Position numbers and translations under genes: made by a program
Notes under the pieces: model-generated
The model's input: the letters and a program-made list of their open reading frames with translations, nothing else
What the model was told of the DNA's origin: nothing
Databases searched by the model: none
In this document: one piece after another, positions 23,672-34,137 of the stretch
How the letters are laid out: each line of letters starts with the position of its first letter
Position numbering within the stretch: the stretch's first letter is position 1
Assembly (NCBI GenBank): GCA_021432635.1
Contig: MU270072.1
Location: 62,001 to 126,000, forward strand
Source of the DNA: Thozetella sp. PMI_491
Taxonomy: Eukaryota; Ascomycota; Sordariomycetes; Chaetosphaeriales; Chaetosphaeriaceae
Direction of reading: 5' to 3'
Length of the DNA: 64,000 nucleotides

Positions 23672-26130
23672 TCCCAGGATCCGCTAAAGCTTGTAGAAAC
23701 TCCAAAATTAATGGGATATTCGGGCTTGAGGAGCCCGTGAGAAACTAATTAGCACAGTCTTGGGAAAATGGAATGTTGCTCGATTCGCCTTGCAATAAAC
23801 GCCATCTCGCAAGACCTATGCAGAAGCGATGCCTCTGGAGCTCTGCCTTTGGGCTAGTGAGGGCAATGTTTACGAATGGGTATGAATGTTGGTCTTCTAA
23901 TAATAATGCACATCTGCCAGTACGATAGACTGACGGCAAGATAAGGCCAATCTCGCGCACAGACTTGTGCTGTGCCGTCTTTCAAGGTGGATAGCTGGTA
24001 GTGCTTGGCATGCTATCCACTGACTAGCTGGTCCGAATGTTACGTGCCATCAACCTCGGGCACAGGGATGGGGGGGACGGCCGCTCCCGATGAGTGCCAT
24101 ACGTGATCACGCGTTGTTGTGCTTTTGTAGGAGTTGTTCCAGGCAACTTTGGATAGTTATATCCTCACCAACAAGCACGGCACTTTCCCGGCAACCATCG
24201 GCTGGCTTCAACACAGTAGCCATCCATCCCAACCGGTGAGCGGAGAGCACGAGGTCTACACAGTGAGCTCACTCGCTGGACTGGTCTAAGCATCGTAGAT
24301 CATACATCTCGTCTCAGACCGCTTACAGCCGAAGAGCAGGAAAACAGCCCAGCCTCTTAGAGAGGACTGCCCATCGATCCACGCCCTAAAGCAGTCCCTA
24401 GTTACAATCTGCCAAGACGGGTAGTGGGGTGCAAACTGCACATGTCGTGCAGGTGCCAAGCGCAGTCGCGCTGTTCAGAGCACCTCTACTCCATAACTTT
24501 AAATACCAGAAAAGGGACGAGAAAAAGAAGATTATTGCATCGTGAACTCCTCGTATACCTAACTGCGCTATGCGCGTCTGACGTCGTGAGAGGAGGTCGC
24601 CTTTAGCCAGCGTCGTCAGCGTCAGCGGCGGGAGATTGCGAGCCCGCTCATTCGATGGTACGGAGCCAGTTTTGCAAATAGTGCCCTCGCTCGGGCTAAT
24701 TGCGCATTGTCAGGAGTCACTCGTCCTGGGACGGCTCACGAGAAAACTCCTTTATGCGCCGATGACCGGACTAGTACGAAATAGCGACCAGAATCGGCAC
24801 AGGGGGTAACAGCTCGAGGCTCGAGGATCTCCACCTTGCAGCATGAGCGCCCCGCCGTCGTCAAGACTGTTTGTCTTAGCTCGGAAGCCCACTGGCGGCT
24901 CAAGAGTCTAGGCACGCCTCGGGGCCTTGCCATAGGGCTAGCCTTGTTGTTTTGCTCACTTTTTCTTTCTTTCTCTCTCTTTGCTACGAGTCTCGCCGCT
25001 CTCTCCTTCTTTCCGCGTCACCTTTTTTTTTCGAACTTTTTGCTGGACTAGTTGACGTCGGCGCCGTCAGGAACTTGGCGCTGCCATGTCGGTGCCTCTG
25101 GCCTGCATCAGCTTTCGGTAGCGGAGCTCGAAAATTGGCTGAGTGGGGCGGGAGCGACCTTGGTCCCATGGGCTTGGGTCTGGGTCGTGATGGAAGTCTA
25201 CTCCGTACTCCGTAGCTGTCATGTCTGCAAGTCGAGAAGCAAGAGAAGCGGAGGAGGCGGAGGGTTTCCACCTTGGCACAGCGGATGGCAAGGGGGCCCA
25301 AGTTCCGCTCTTGTGCTGCGCTGTGCTACGGTACGGTCGCATCCCGCCTTCGGCCATCCCGGGCGCCTGCTGTCGATCCCCAACGAGTGATCCGCCGCGT
25401 GGCACCAACATTTGACGTAAAGCATTTTGTGCTGGCCGGGAGAGTACGGAGGCCAAAACACGCCATCGGTGGGGTTCTCTCCCGCGCCGGGTCTGTATCT
25501 GGACGCCAGTCTTTTCGCATCCCCTGCTCGAAAATCAAGAGCACACACGCTCGACGTGCGTTTGGGAGAGCAAAAGGTACTCGGTAGGCGCCAGGCAAGC
25601 CAGGGTAACCGGAGCTTAACCAAGCTCGCACCTGGCTCCGAAGGCAGTCCCACTTTTCCAGCTTCTCGGTCACTTATCTGATCTAAAAGCCCCGCTTTCC
25701 CCCCACTAGTGTGGGGCCACAATCCTGGTCCAAAAATTTTATCTGATCGTTCTTTCCCTATCGCAGCATAGCGGCGGCCACACTCAGTCTCGGCGTCGGC
25801 CAATCGAGGGAATAGCAGCAGAAGCAAAAGACCACACTATAGTACGTAGCTAGCATTCGCGTGTTCCTTCGATGCAGGCGAGAGTGACCGATGTCGCATC
25901 CCCCCAGGCTGTCCTTTGGCTCGCATTTTGGGTGGATACAGCGCGCCGCCCTGGCTCCCCGCGACGGACCCTGAGCGTGATTTTCTTCTTACATTTCAGC
26001 TGCTGCTTCCGGCGCTGCTTCTGCGAGCAGCTTTATTTAACCCCCCCGCCCCCCCTCCAGGGCCAAGCCTCGCACCGATTGCCCACCACTTCGAGAAGAC
26101 CGTCGCCGACTCTTCGCAAGAATAGCCATC
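23672..26130. other. Long GC-rich upstream region of siderophore transporter 2
   Basis: About 2.4 kb with no supported gene. Many overlapping ORFs on both strands between 25050 and 25830 result from GC-rich sequence and show no motif. Two GATA-repressor sites (25674-25682, 25739-25747) lie in the distal promoter. A C-rich tract runs from about 26041 to 26058. Confidence 0.5.
25674..25747 (-). promoter_or_regulatory. Two SreA-type GATA sites (ATCAGATAA)
   Basis: TTATCTGAT occurs at 25674-25682 and again at 25739-25747. On the minus strand each reads ATCAGATAA, an exact ATCWGATAA match for iron-responsive GATA repressors. They lie about 380-460 bp upstream of siderophore transporter 2, with 56 bp between them. 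Confidence 0.7.
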
Positions 26131-28024
26131 ATGGGTGTGATCAGCCAGATCCGCGGTCGCGACACCTCGCGCATCGCGAACGACGTCCCTGACGATGGCG
26201 CAGCCCCCCACGCCGACCCGGAGAAGGACGCGACTGGCGAGATCACCGACACAAACTCGTCCAGGCTCAGTCTGGATGAGCGCAACGAGAAGGAGATCGT
26301 GGAGCACGGGAACCAGGTCACCTCCGACGCCCAACTTGGTGTGCAGAAGGCCGAGGCTGCCGCCCTCGTCTGGTCCAAGACTGCCGTCCGCCTGACCTAC
26401 GCCTGGTGAGCCCCCCCTCCCCCCCTCGGCCACTGCCCCGCGCGCTCGCACCTCGGAGCTAATTGGTACCACCAGGGTCTGGGTCGGCTTCTTCATGCTT
26501 GCTCTGCAGCAGTCAATCCTCTATAACGCCGGTTACCTCGCATACAATGACTTCTCGGCCGCCCCTCAGATCGCCCAGGCCGGCATCCTCGCGAATATCA
26601 TCGGCGGCGTGCTGAGGCTGCCCATTGCCAAGGTTCTCAACCTCTGGGGCCGTGCCGAGGGCTTCCTCGTCTTTATCGTGGTCTACATCCTTGGCATGGT
26701 CATCATCGCCTCCTCCACAGGCCCCGACAGCTACGCTGCCGGCTACACTATCTACTGGATCGGCTACGACGCCATATACTTCATCATGGACGTCTTCATC
26801 GCCGATACGTCAGGCTTGCGGAACCGGGCCTTCGCCTGGGCCTTCGCGTCGACCCCTTTCATATGCACCGCCTTCACCGGCCCTTTGGCTGCCCAATCTT
26901 TTCTCCTCACGAGCGGCTGGCGCTGGGCCATTGGCGCCTTCTGCATCATCCAGCTCTTCGTCTACGTCCCTCTGGTCGTCATCTTCAAGTTCTACCAGAT
27001 CAAGGCCGCCAAGCAGGGCCTCTTTGTCCGTGAGCCGAGCGGCCGCACGACCACGCAGTCCATCATGCACTACTTCCACGAGTTCGATGTAATCGGTGCT
27101 TTCCTCCTTATGGGGGCCTTCGTTCTATTCCTCCTGCCGTTCAGCATGAACTCGTACGGCCTGGCCGGGTACAACACGCCAACCTTCATCGTCATGGTTG
27201 TCTTCGGCGTCCTCCTGTTCCCTGCTTTTGCCGTCTGGGAGGGTTATTTTGCGCCCGTCCAGTTCATCCGCTGGGAGCTGTTCAAGAAGCGTACCGTTCT
27301 CGGTGCCTGCTCGCTAGCGGCAATCCTCTACTTCAGCTTCTACTCGTGGGATCTGTACTACTACAACTTCGTCATGGTCGTGTACAACCTCGACATCTCG
27401 AAGACAGGTTACATGACTCAGATCTACAATGTCGGCTCGTGCTTCTGGGGCGTCGTATTTGGCGTCTTCATCCGCTACACCAAGCACTTCAAGTGGGCCT
27501 GCTTCTGCTTCGGCCTGCCGCTCATGTTTCTCGGCGCCGGTCTCATGATCCACTTCCGCGGTGACGACCAGCCCATTGGCTACATCGTCATGGCCCAGAT
27601 CTTCATCGCCTTCGCGGGCGGTACCTTGGTCATTGGAGAGAACATGGCCGTCATGGCCGCGGCTGACCGCGACGGCGTGCCGATGATGCTCGCCATCCTC
27701 GGTATGTTTGCCAACCTGGGTGGTGCCATTGGGTACGCCGTCTCCGGTGCCATCTATACCAGCACCTTCCCGCAGGCTCTCGAGGCGGCGCTACCTGCCG
27801 AGACCAAGTCTCAGGCGGCAACGATCTACCTCTCCGGCTATAGCAGCCAGTTGCTGTACCCGCCTGGAAACGCCACGCGCACTGCCATCAACTACGCCTG
27901 GGGTTACAGCCAGAAGCAGGGTTGTATTTCGGCCACGTCTATCCTGGTCCTGGCAATCCCTGCTATTCTCATCTGGAAGAACTACAATGTTGACAAGCGC
28001 CAAAACAAGGGTGTTCTCATCTAA
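26131..28024 (+). CDS. Siderophore-iron transporter 2 (MirB/SIT family MFS)
   Basis: Two exons (26131-26405, 26476-28024) total 1824 nt and encode 607 residues. A polar N-terminus ([13 protein letters not shown]) precedes 14 expected helices. Family marks are [110 protein letters not shown] and the C-terminal QNKGVLI. It is the same family as the gene at 11402-13329. The intron position after the YAW motif before helix 1 is shared, which supports common origin. The expected role is uptake of ferric hydroxamate siderophores, and the upstream GATA sites suggest repression by iron. Confidence 0.95.
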
Positions 28025-29759
28025 TTTATAGGACGCCTAAGGGGTCATGACATAGTTGCGTATAGTTTGGAACCTGGATACCATTTAGCTCTTTTAATAC
28101 CCGGTACTATGTGCCTCCATTCTGGGATACTGGGGTATGTCAATACACATTCGTATGCCACACTGCAGCCCAAATTTTTTGACATCCGTGCTTGCCGGTG
28201 CTTCAGTCTAGTTGTATCAGTAGAGCATATATGAGGGCTTGAATTACGCTTGCCGAGCATCGTATCGCAAGGGATTGTGGAAAGTGCCAGATCTTAGCAC
28301 GATTCATTCGAAAATACAGGGCCAAATCATTGGATACTAAGCAAGCTGAGAATACTAGACCGATGATTACCGAGTCTTGAGAGTTTGGCAGGACCACGCG
28401 GCAGGCTCGGGTATCTGGGTGTGCCGCTTCACCTTGGAAGGTATCTTTACCGAGTGAAGCGACGCCCGGACTCGAAAGGCAAGGTACAGGGGGGTTATGA
28501 AGTGGCTTTAAAGGCGCATTCACTAGGAGTACGGCGACCACTGATAATTCTACGATACTTGCCGCTCTTCAGCCACATTACCTAGGTTTGAGCTGTTTCC
28601 CCGCATCGCGCGTGACAGGCTCGCACTCTATACAGCTTCCGACAACGACATCGATGGATTGGACTTTCTCAGATGCCAGGCGTGTTATTACCAAACTACA
28701 GTCAAAGTTGTCTCAAGCGTTCTTCAGATCTCGCTTAAAGCAGCTCCCGCCCCGTTGCAGCATGCACTCCTGGCTGAGCCTGGCTCACTAGAACCGAGAT
28801 TGCCCTCTTGCGTCCGAATGCCCGGCAGTTAAGGGTATGGCTATTCCCGCTCTTTGGTCATTCATCTTACCAATAAGATGTCGGACCGCGCGCTGGAGCA
28901 AATCTCCCACCCTTCCCTCCCACATCCCTCAACCGCGGCCATTCCTCAATCGAGAATGTTTGGTCACATCTCCCCACGCTAGAGTGTGAGGCTTACAAAC
29001 ATGTGAAGGGGAGCTCGTGCACGAGACGTGCCAAGGGACAGGGTATTGCGTAATATTTGCTTACCTGCATGCCCGGGGCCGGGAGACCGTTGTGAGCGGA
29101 GCCCAGACACACGCCGCTAAAATCAAGCCATAGCTTGCCAAACCCGCCCGTTCCGCAGCTGACACCCCCGCGTCGGGCGCTGTTTACAATGGCTGTCACA
29201 AACCGCTGCGCTGCTCGGCGCACTAGCCAAACTGGCAGCCTCGCGTGGGGTCTAGTGTCTCACCTATGTTGGCCACCTCGGAGAGATGGGTGACCCGGTG
29301 GTTAGACAGGCTTTCAGTATGCTTGCGGCGCGCAGACCGAGACCATTAGTTTCCTGTCCATGCATGCTCAAATTACTAGGAACCTCGCCAGCACAGCACC
29401 GCAATTGGATTCCTGGGAGAGCGAATGGGTTGCATCGTAGGCTATGGGAGCTTGTATGTACCCTCCCTCCCCCCCGCCCCTGTAGCGTATTCTATTGCCA
29501 GCCTATTGTATTATTACTCTTATGCCTGCATCTCCCGGGAACATGGCCATTTCCAAACGACTCCGACATCGGGACTCTGTTTGCAATACAGGACAGGCTA
29601 TCTTGAGGCAAGAACAGTTCCCGGGCTCTGTCAGATCACCGGGCTTTCTAATGTTCCCGTATATCCTCTATCAATAGAAACACCCTCAAATCTCTGCATA
29701 CTCCCTGGAGCTCCCGCTTTGCGGTCAGCTCCCCAGGGAAAGCTTTCCAAGGAGAACTG
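28025..29759. other. Intergenic region
   Basis: About 1.7 kb after siderophore transporter 2. The small ORFs on both strands lack motifs. I see no tRNA or repeat. Confidence 0.45.
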
Positions 29760-30430
29760 AAGTCTTAGCCTTCTCGCTTCTTGGATATGGCACGTAGAAG
29801 ACTCCGCACCTCCCGGTACGTGTACAGGAGCTCTGGGCTGTACTAAGAAGTGCTGCGCGAACTCGAGGACGTTAGCAGCGATGGCAGCCGCTATGGGGGG
29901 GCGAACGACGACCCAGACGTGACCACCCCCTCCCCTGCCCACCTTGAGTCGATTGCGATGCCGACGTTCGTAACGTTGTCGCCATGAGGGTCCGGGCTGG
30001 GGTTGAAGTTGGCTGGATTTCCGAAGCCGTCGGACGCGTGAACGCGAATGACGTCGACGTGGGATGCAGGATACGGCGGGGGTGGAGGGCCTCATCGTTC
30101 TCAGCAGCAGCAAATAGGCAACAGCTTTTTATGTTCGACAGCCATGGCTACTGCCTCCCAAACATCTTTGACCAGGTTCCCCAAATGACATGGTAATGAT
30201 GTGTGTGTCGGCAGTCTTAACCGCCCAGGTATTTTCCTGTATTACGCAGCGTTAGTCCGTCCTCGAACATGGGACTAGGGCACAGACTTACGTCAACAAT
30301 ATCTTGGGTCTTGGACTCGTCAAGCGTTTTCATTTCGGGTATCTTAGCCACATATATATCCACTTTTGGCGTGACTCGGAGGATCGAGCGGGCGAAAGAC
30401 GTATTTGAGAATGACAAGGGCACCAAGGCT
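29760..30430 (-). pseudogene. Subtilisin-like protease relic (C-terminal part)
   Basis: On the minus strand, pieces of a fungal S8 protease appear in order but in different frames. First comes LLRVTPK-like ILRVTPKVDIYVAKIPEMKT at about 30320-30390. A possible intron leads to THIITMSFGEPGQ at about 30160-30200. Then come VDVIRVHASDGFGNPANFNP and DPHGDNVTNVGIAIDSR, and SGSSFAPPIAAAIAANVLEF at about 29850-29910, which corresponds to the catalytic-Ser region GTSxAxP. Last is YREVRSLLRAISKKREG at about 29760-29810. The Asp and His regions expected further upstream are missing. At least two frame changes are needed to read across, so this is a truncated, decayed host gene. It is unrelated in detail to the intact subtilase at 14120-16515. 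Confidence 0.7.
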
Positions 30431-30576
30431 GATTCGACGTATATCTAAGAATGAGCCTCCAGAATATGCAAAGACATGGAATGGAAGGATGATCAGCAGA
30501 GATCTTCTGTACAATAACTTATAGCAAGCTTCTCCAACGGCATACGCGTGCGCCGCCCGCCTTGGCCAACCCATTC

Positions 30577-31390
30577 TTATACATGGACATTAGCACGCCT
30601 ACCGCCACCCCCGACGAACGTGATGTTGACCGCAAATGCGGAGTGAATCTCGGTGCCTATATTCGTCTGGGGGGCAGTCAGGTCGCTCTCTTTCATCGGG
30701 CCTGGTTTGAGATAACAATTCCCAGTCGCTCCGCCTACCATGGCTTTGGTTTGGTTGGTCCATAGGGGCACGAAGGTGACGCCACCGCACGTCTTGTTGA
30801 CTCCTGCATCGGCACTAATGAAATTTTTGGGTGTGTAAGCCGAATAGCTAGCACAGGCAGCCATGCAATCGGCAAAGTCTGCCACGAATAGCGACTGCAG
30901 CGGGGAGTACGGCGTGTCGATGTTGCATGCGATCTGGAAGTTTTGCTTCCAGACTGAAGACCGGTAAGTACGTCGGCAGGGGTGATCGTAATAGTGTGCT
31001 CGGATACGTACCAATCGTCTGAAAAATGGTACCACTAACGACCGACGGGCTCTGGGTGCAGTTGAGGTCTAAACTGTTGAAGGTCTCGCTCGGGTTTGTT
31101 GTCGGCGTGCTCCCGGCCGCCATGAGCTGAGCCTCGGCCCGATTCGCCCTGTTTGCCTCAACACCGACTCCGGCCGCCAGCGCAATCACGCCAATAACCA
31201 GGCCAGTGATGATGGAAGAAAGTACGAATGTTAATGCACCGCATCCGCAGATCTGACGCTGACGCCTGCTCGCGGCTAGCATGCCCGCCGGCTGCGTTAC
31301 TCCCTGCGGGCTCGATGCTTCGGGCGCGACCCCGGGCACGACTTCTTTGTCCGACGGGTGATATACTTCAGGCGCGTCATCATGCTCCAT
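30577..31390 (-). CDS. Single-pass membrane protein with cysteine-rich extracellular domain
   Basis: Two exons (31390-31012, 30953-30577) total 756 nt and encode 251 residues. A cytosolic N-terminus (MEHDDAPEVYHPSDKE) leads into one strong membrane helix, ALTFVLSSIITGLVIGVIAL. After it comes an extracellular part with Cys at LNCTQ, ACNID, DFADCMAACASY, KTCGGVTF and GNCYLK. This spacing resembles the PAN/apple-like domains found in many short fungal type II membrane proteins. N-glycosylation sequons (NCT, NKT, NQT, NIT) agree with that topology. No function is known for such proteins beyond possible carbohydrate or protein binding. Confidence 0.75.
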
Positions 31391-32271
31391 TTCTGCCGTG
31401 CATTGGGCCGGTCAATGTGCAAAACTGAAAGATCTCTTTCCCCTCGTTCTCAGCTCCTGGACAGGAGCGTGGCTGCTTATTCGCCGACTTAGGTACCAAT
31501 CCCCTCCTCTCGCTTACGTGGAGTAGTATTCAGCCTTGGATCTGCGCTTACCATAAATGTGCACCGAGAAGGCTTGAGCCCAGTTTTTCCTCCGATCTCC
31601 TATTCGCAGATCACGAAACTGGACGGATTGACTGGCCCAGAGCTGTTGGATCAAGCTAGGCAGGCGGTCTCCACGGGCGCAATTTCGTGACTTAGACCCT
31701 TGAGCTGTGCCTCACAAACCTCAGCCTTGAGCTGTATCGACCTGCATTTGTCATCGCGCTGTCTATTCGTACTCTCCTGAATTTCTTGCGCCCCGTTAGC
31801 ACCCGCTTGGAGAGTAGGGAGGGTAGTTGACGGACTTCCAGAAGAGATGTCTCTTAAGGAAACTGTACTTCGCTAAAACCATTGATATCAGGGAAGACCT
31901 AGCAGACGGGAACAGTGTGTTCCGAATCTGGTTGGTGCTGCCCCGTACGAAACATTGAGTTATCGAATTCGTAGTGAGCTTGTTCGAGGATGGAAGGATC
32001 CCCTGCTTGGTATGCTGTGAAATTCGCTTAGTACTCGTCATTGCTTCTGTTAGATAAGAAGGAATGCTGCAGAGGCGAAGTGCTGGGCCCCAATGTTTCA
32101 CGCGCTGCCTAGGCATCGCTATATCTTACTTGCACCGCTACTCTTGGAAGGCAGTTCCTGCTACATGCTAAGGATGGCGCATGAGGCACTGATGCTAGGT
32201 TAAGTTGATCTAGGTATAATCCAATCCTACAGTCGTTACTATAATGTAGCAGTAATTGCTCTGATGTTGCT
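31391..32271. other. Intergenic region with a decayed coding segment
   Basis: It contains one copy (about 31690-31850) of a diverged repeat whose partner lies at about 45490-45650. The rest shows nothing recognisable. Confidence 0.5.
31690..31850 (-). repeat. Diverged repeat, copy A (coiled-coil-like coding relic)
   Basis: This aligns by eye with 45490-45650 over about 150 bp, with shared words such as CTGCATTTGT, CGCTGTCTA and GGACTTCC. On the minus strand copy A reads as SPSTTLPTLQAGANGAQEIQ followed by a Gln/Lys/Arg-rich coiled-coil-like stretch (RQRDDKCRSIQLKAEVCEAQ). Copy B gives SPSATLPNLQPGANEA in the matching frame and is interrupted after that. The shared protein frame suggests that both derive from one gene family of unknown identity. 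Confidence 0.6.
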
Positions 32272-33446
32272 TTAGACAATTTCCTTGTTCGCCCCATTCT
32301 TGCCAACGATATGATTCCTCCAAACGGCCTGCCAGTTGAAATGTCCGACGGGGACTGTGAAGCGGCTACTCTCATTAGTATTGTGCTTTAAAGAACATGA
32401 GATGTGTGACAAACCTATTGCTGTGCTCCACGATACCGGCTAGAGCATTATACCAAGCTGCAAAGGCACTTAAGATGCCGAATACACCACCGGCGTAAGT
32501 CAATCCGGCATGCGGCTCCCAGGAGGTGGGCTGGCTCCCATCAACAGCGTGTGGAAACCGCCTACCCAGGGCTAGAGTTAGAAAGGCGAGGTCGAGTGTG
32601 AAAAATATGGTAAAAAAGGCTACGGATGACGACAAGGTACAGAATAGAAGGATTGTAGTGAATATAAACCAGCCCTATGACGTTGTTCGTCCATGTCAGC
32701 TATAAATACTAGACAAATAATAGAAAACAGATGGAACAGACTCAAGGCTCTTACTCACAAATAGAAATAAAGCAAAGGCATGTTGGAATTCCTCAGAGTT
32801 GCTGTACGAGTCGACTATATTGAAGCTGCCCGGTGTCAAAATAATGGCGATGCTAATCCAAAAGCCGCCGTAGGATGACAGAGCTGTCGCACCAAAAGTA
32901 TTACCGATTGCCATTTCCCTTTAGAGTGTCAATTAGATCCCCTGTTCGGTATTTTCTTATCGAGAAGTGAAGCGCAAGACAAACCGTCGCTAGACGTGCC
33001 TGGGCGATTACGCGATGCAAGTCTGTTTGCACTACATCGCCTCGGACATTGTGTAGAGGGGGGCAGGGGATTTGATATCAAGAGACTCACCACATGCCCG
33101 CGAGTAACTGCACCAAGCCGCCATAAGCTGCCGCAGAGCTAATGACGATAGCCGGAGTGGTGACACCCAGAACGCCCATATTAATTGAGCTCAGAAGAAA
33201 GGTTGTAAGGGCAAAGCCGCAAAGGCCCAGCGGTGAGGGGTTGCCGATATTCCGCTTACTACTTAGCACGCGGTGATAGTCGGAGTGCGCATTTCCAGGC
33301 TGGCCGACAGGAATACGATGACGAAGCCGGTTGGTGCTCCGGCGAGTGTGCCGGCGGCGTAGTAGGTTCACATTGGATTCGCGGTGAACGGTGGCTGGAA
33401 GGGTCTCGGATAGCCGCGGCTCCGTATCTGTTCCGGAAGCTTCCAT
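32272..33446 (-). CDS. GPR1/FUN34/YaaH family transporter (acetate-transporter-like)
   Basis: Four exons (33446-33091, 32918-32759, 32674-32415, 32368-32272) total 873 nt and encode 290 residues. An in-frame ATG at 33467 would add seven. The family signature NPSPLGLCGFALTTFLLSSI is intact. Six helices are expected, with GGLVQLLAGMWEMAIGNTFG, YGGFWISIAIILTPGSFNI and TYAGGVFGILSAFAAWYNAL, and the typical end SNSSRFTVPVGHFNWQ. Members such as yeast Ady2 and Aspergillus AcpA carry acetate or ammonium across the plasma membrane. The N-terminal 55 residues are unusually Arg-rich (NLLRRRHTRRSTNRLRHR) and may be poorly conserved. Confidence 0.88.
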
Positions 33447-33467
33447 GGGATCTCTTGAGGGAATCAA

Positions 33468-34137
33468 GTGGTGTAGGACGACTGTCCAACAAAGATATGA
33501 AAGAGTAACTGGATCGCCAACGCGAATTGGTCCCTTATTAAACCTATGGCTCTGTGCCTGGCGAAGAGGGAAACTGCAACGGCGGATGTTCCAATATTTA
33601 TTCTATTTTAATATAGTGGTAGTTATAACATTCCTTTGCTCAACTGTAGCTGACCTACCGCATTTTTTTTCTTAGGCGTCAGACTTGGTAATGCTACCAT
33701 CATACCACTTAAATTGTCTCCTGGAATCACCGTCACATCAGATGCAATTAGCGGATCATGGCTAGTGTAGTCTGCTGTTGCATGGGTACATCGTACGATT
33801 TTTTGCGCTTGGAGCGGCAGCTGCCGATCACTGCATAAGTAAGCGGATCTAACCGTACCTTACCGGTGACCACTTACTCCGAATTGACCCACCGTTTTAT
33901 ATAGAAGGCGATAGGAGCTGCAGCACCAAGCAGAAGGAGATGTTCGAAAGATACCTTCGGGTAGTCCAAGAAGAGATGCGCGAAGCGATCGATCGCAGTA
34001 TGTTGCGACAATACCACAAATGGGGTTCGAGATGCAACTTGTGAGAAATGATGCCTCTTTCTGTGAGTCCGGTCAAATTGGTACTCGTATGGAAGCCAAC
34101 TCATGAAAAGTTTCGTATTCAAGTAGGTATTTTCTAG
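33468..34137. other. Intergenic region
   Basis: AT-rich DNA between the acetate-transporter-like gene and the 3' end of the broken Clr5-ankyrin gene. An 82-codon minus-strand ORF (33874-34122, with RFAHLFLDYPKVSFEH) looks mildly protein-like, but I cannot place it in a family. Confidence 0.4.

Noticed and set aside
25050-25830. Cluster of overlapping ORFs up to 202 codons
   Set aside because: GC-rich sequence makes all six frames open. The region better fits the promoter of the siderophore transporter with GATA sites.
9255-28024. Siderophore biosynthesis cluster around the two transporters
   Set aside because: No NRPS, ornithine monooxygenase or acyltransferase genes are present. The transporters are separate loci 13 kb apart.
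33874-34122. 82-codon minus-strand ORF after the broken ankyrin gene
   Set aside because: Mildly protein-like but matches nothing I know and does not continue the ankyrin array.
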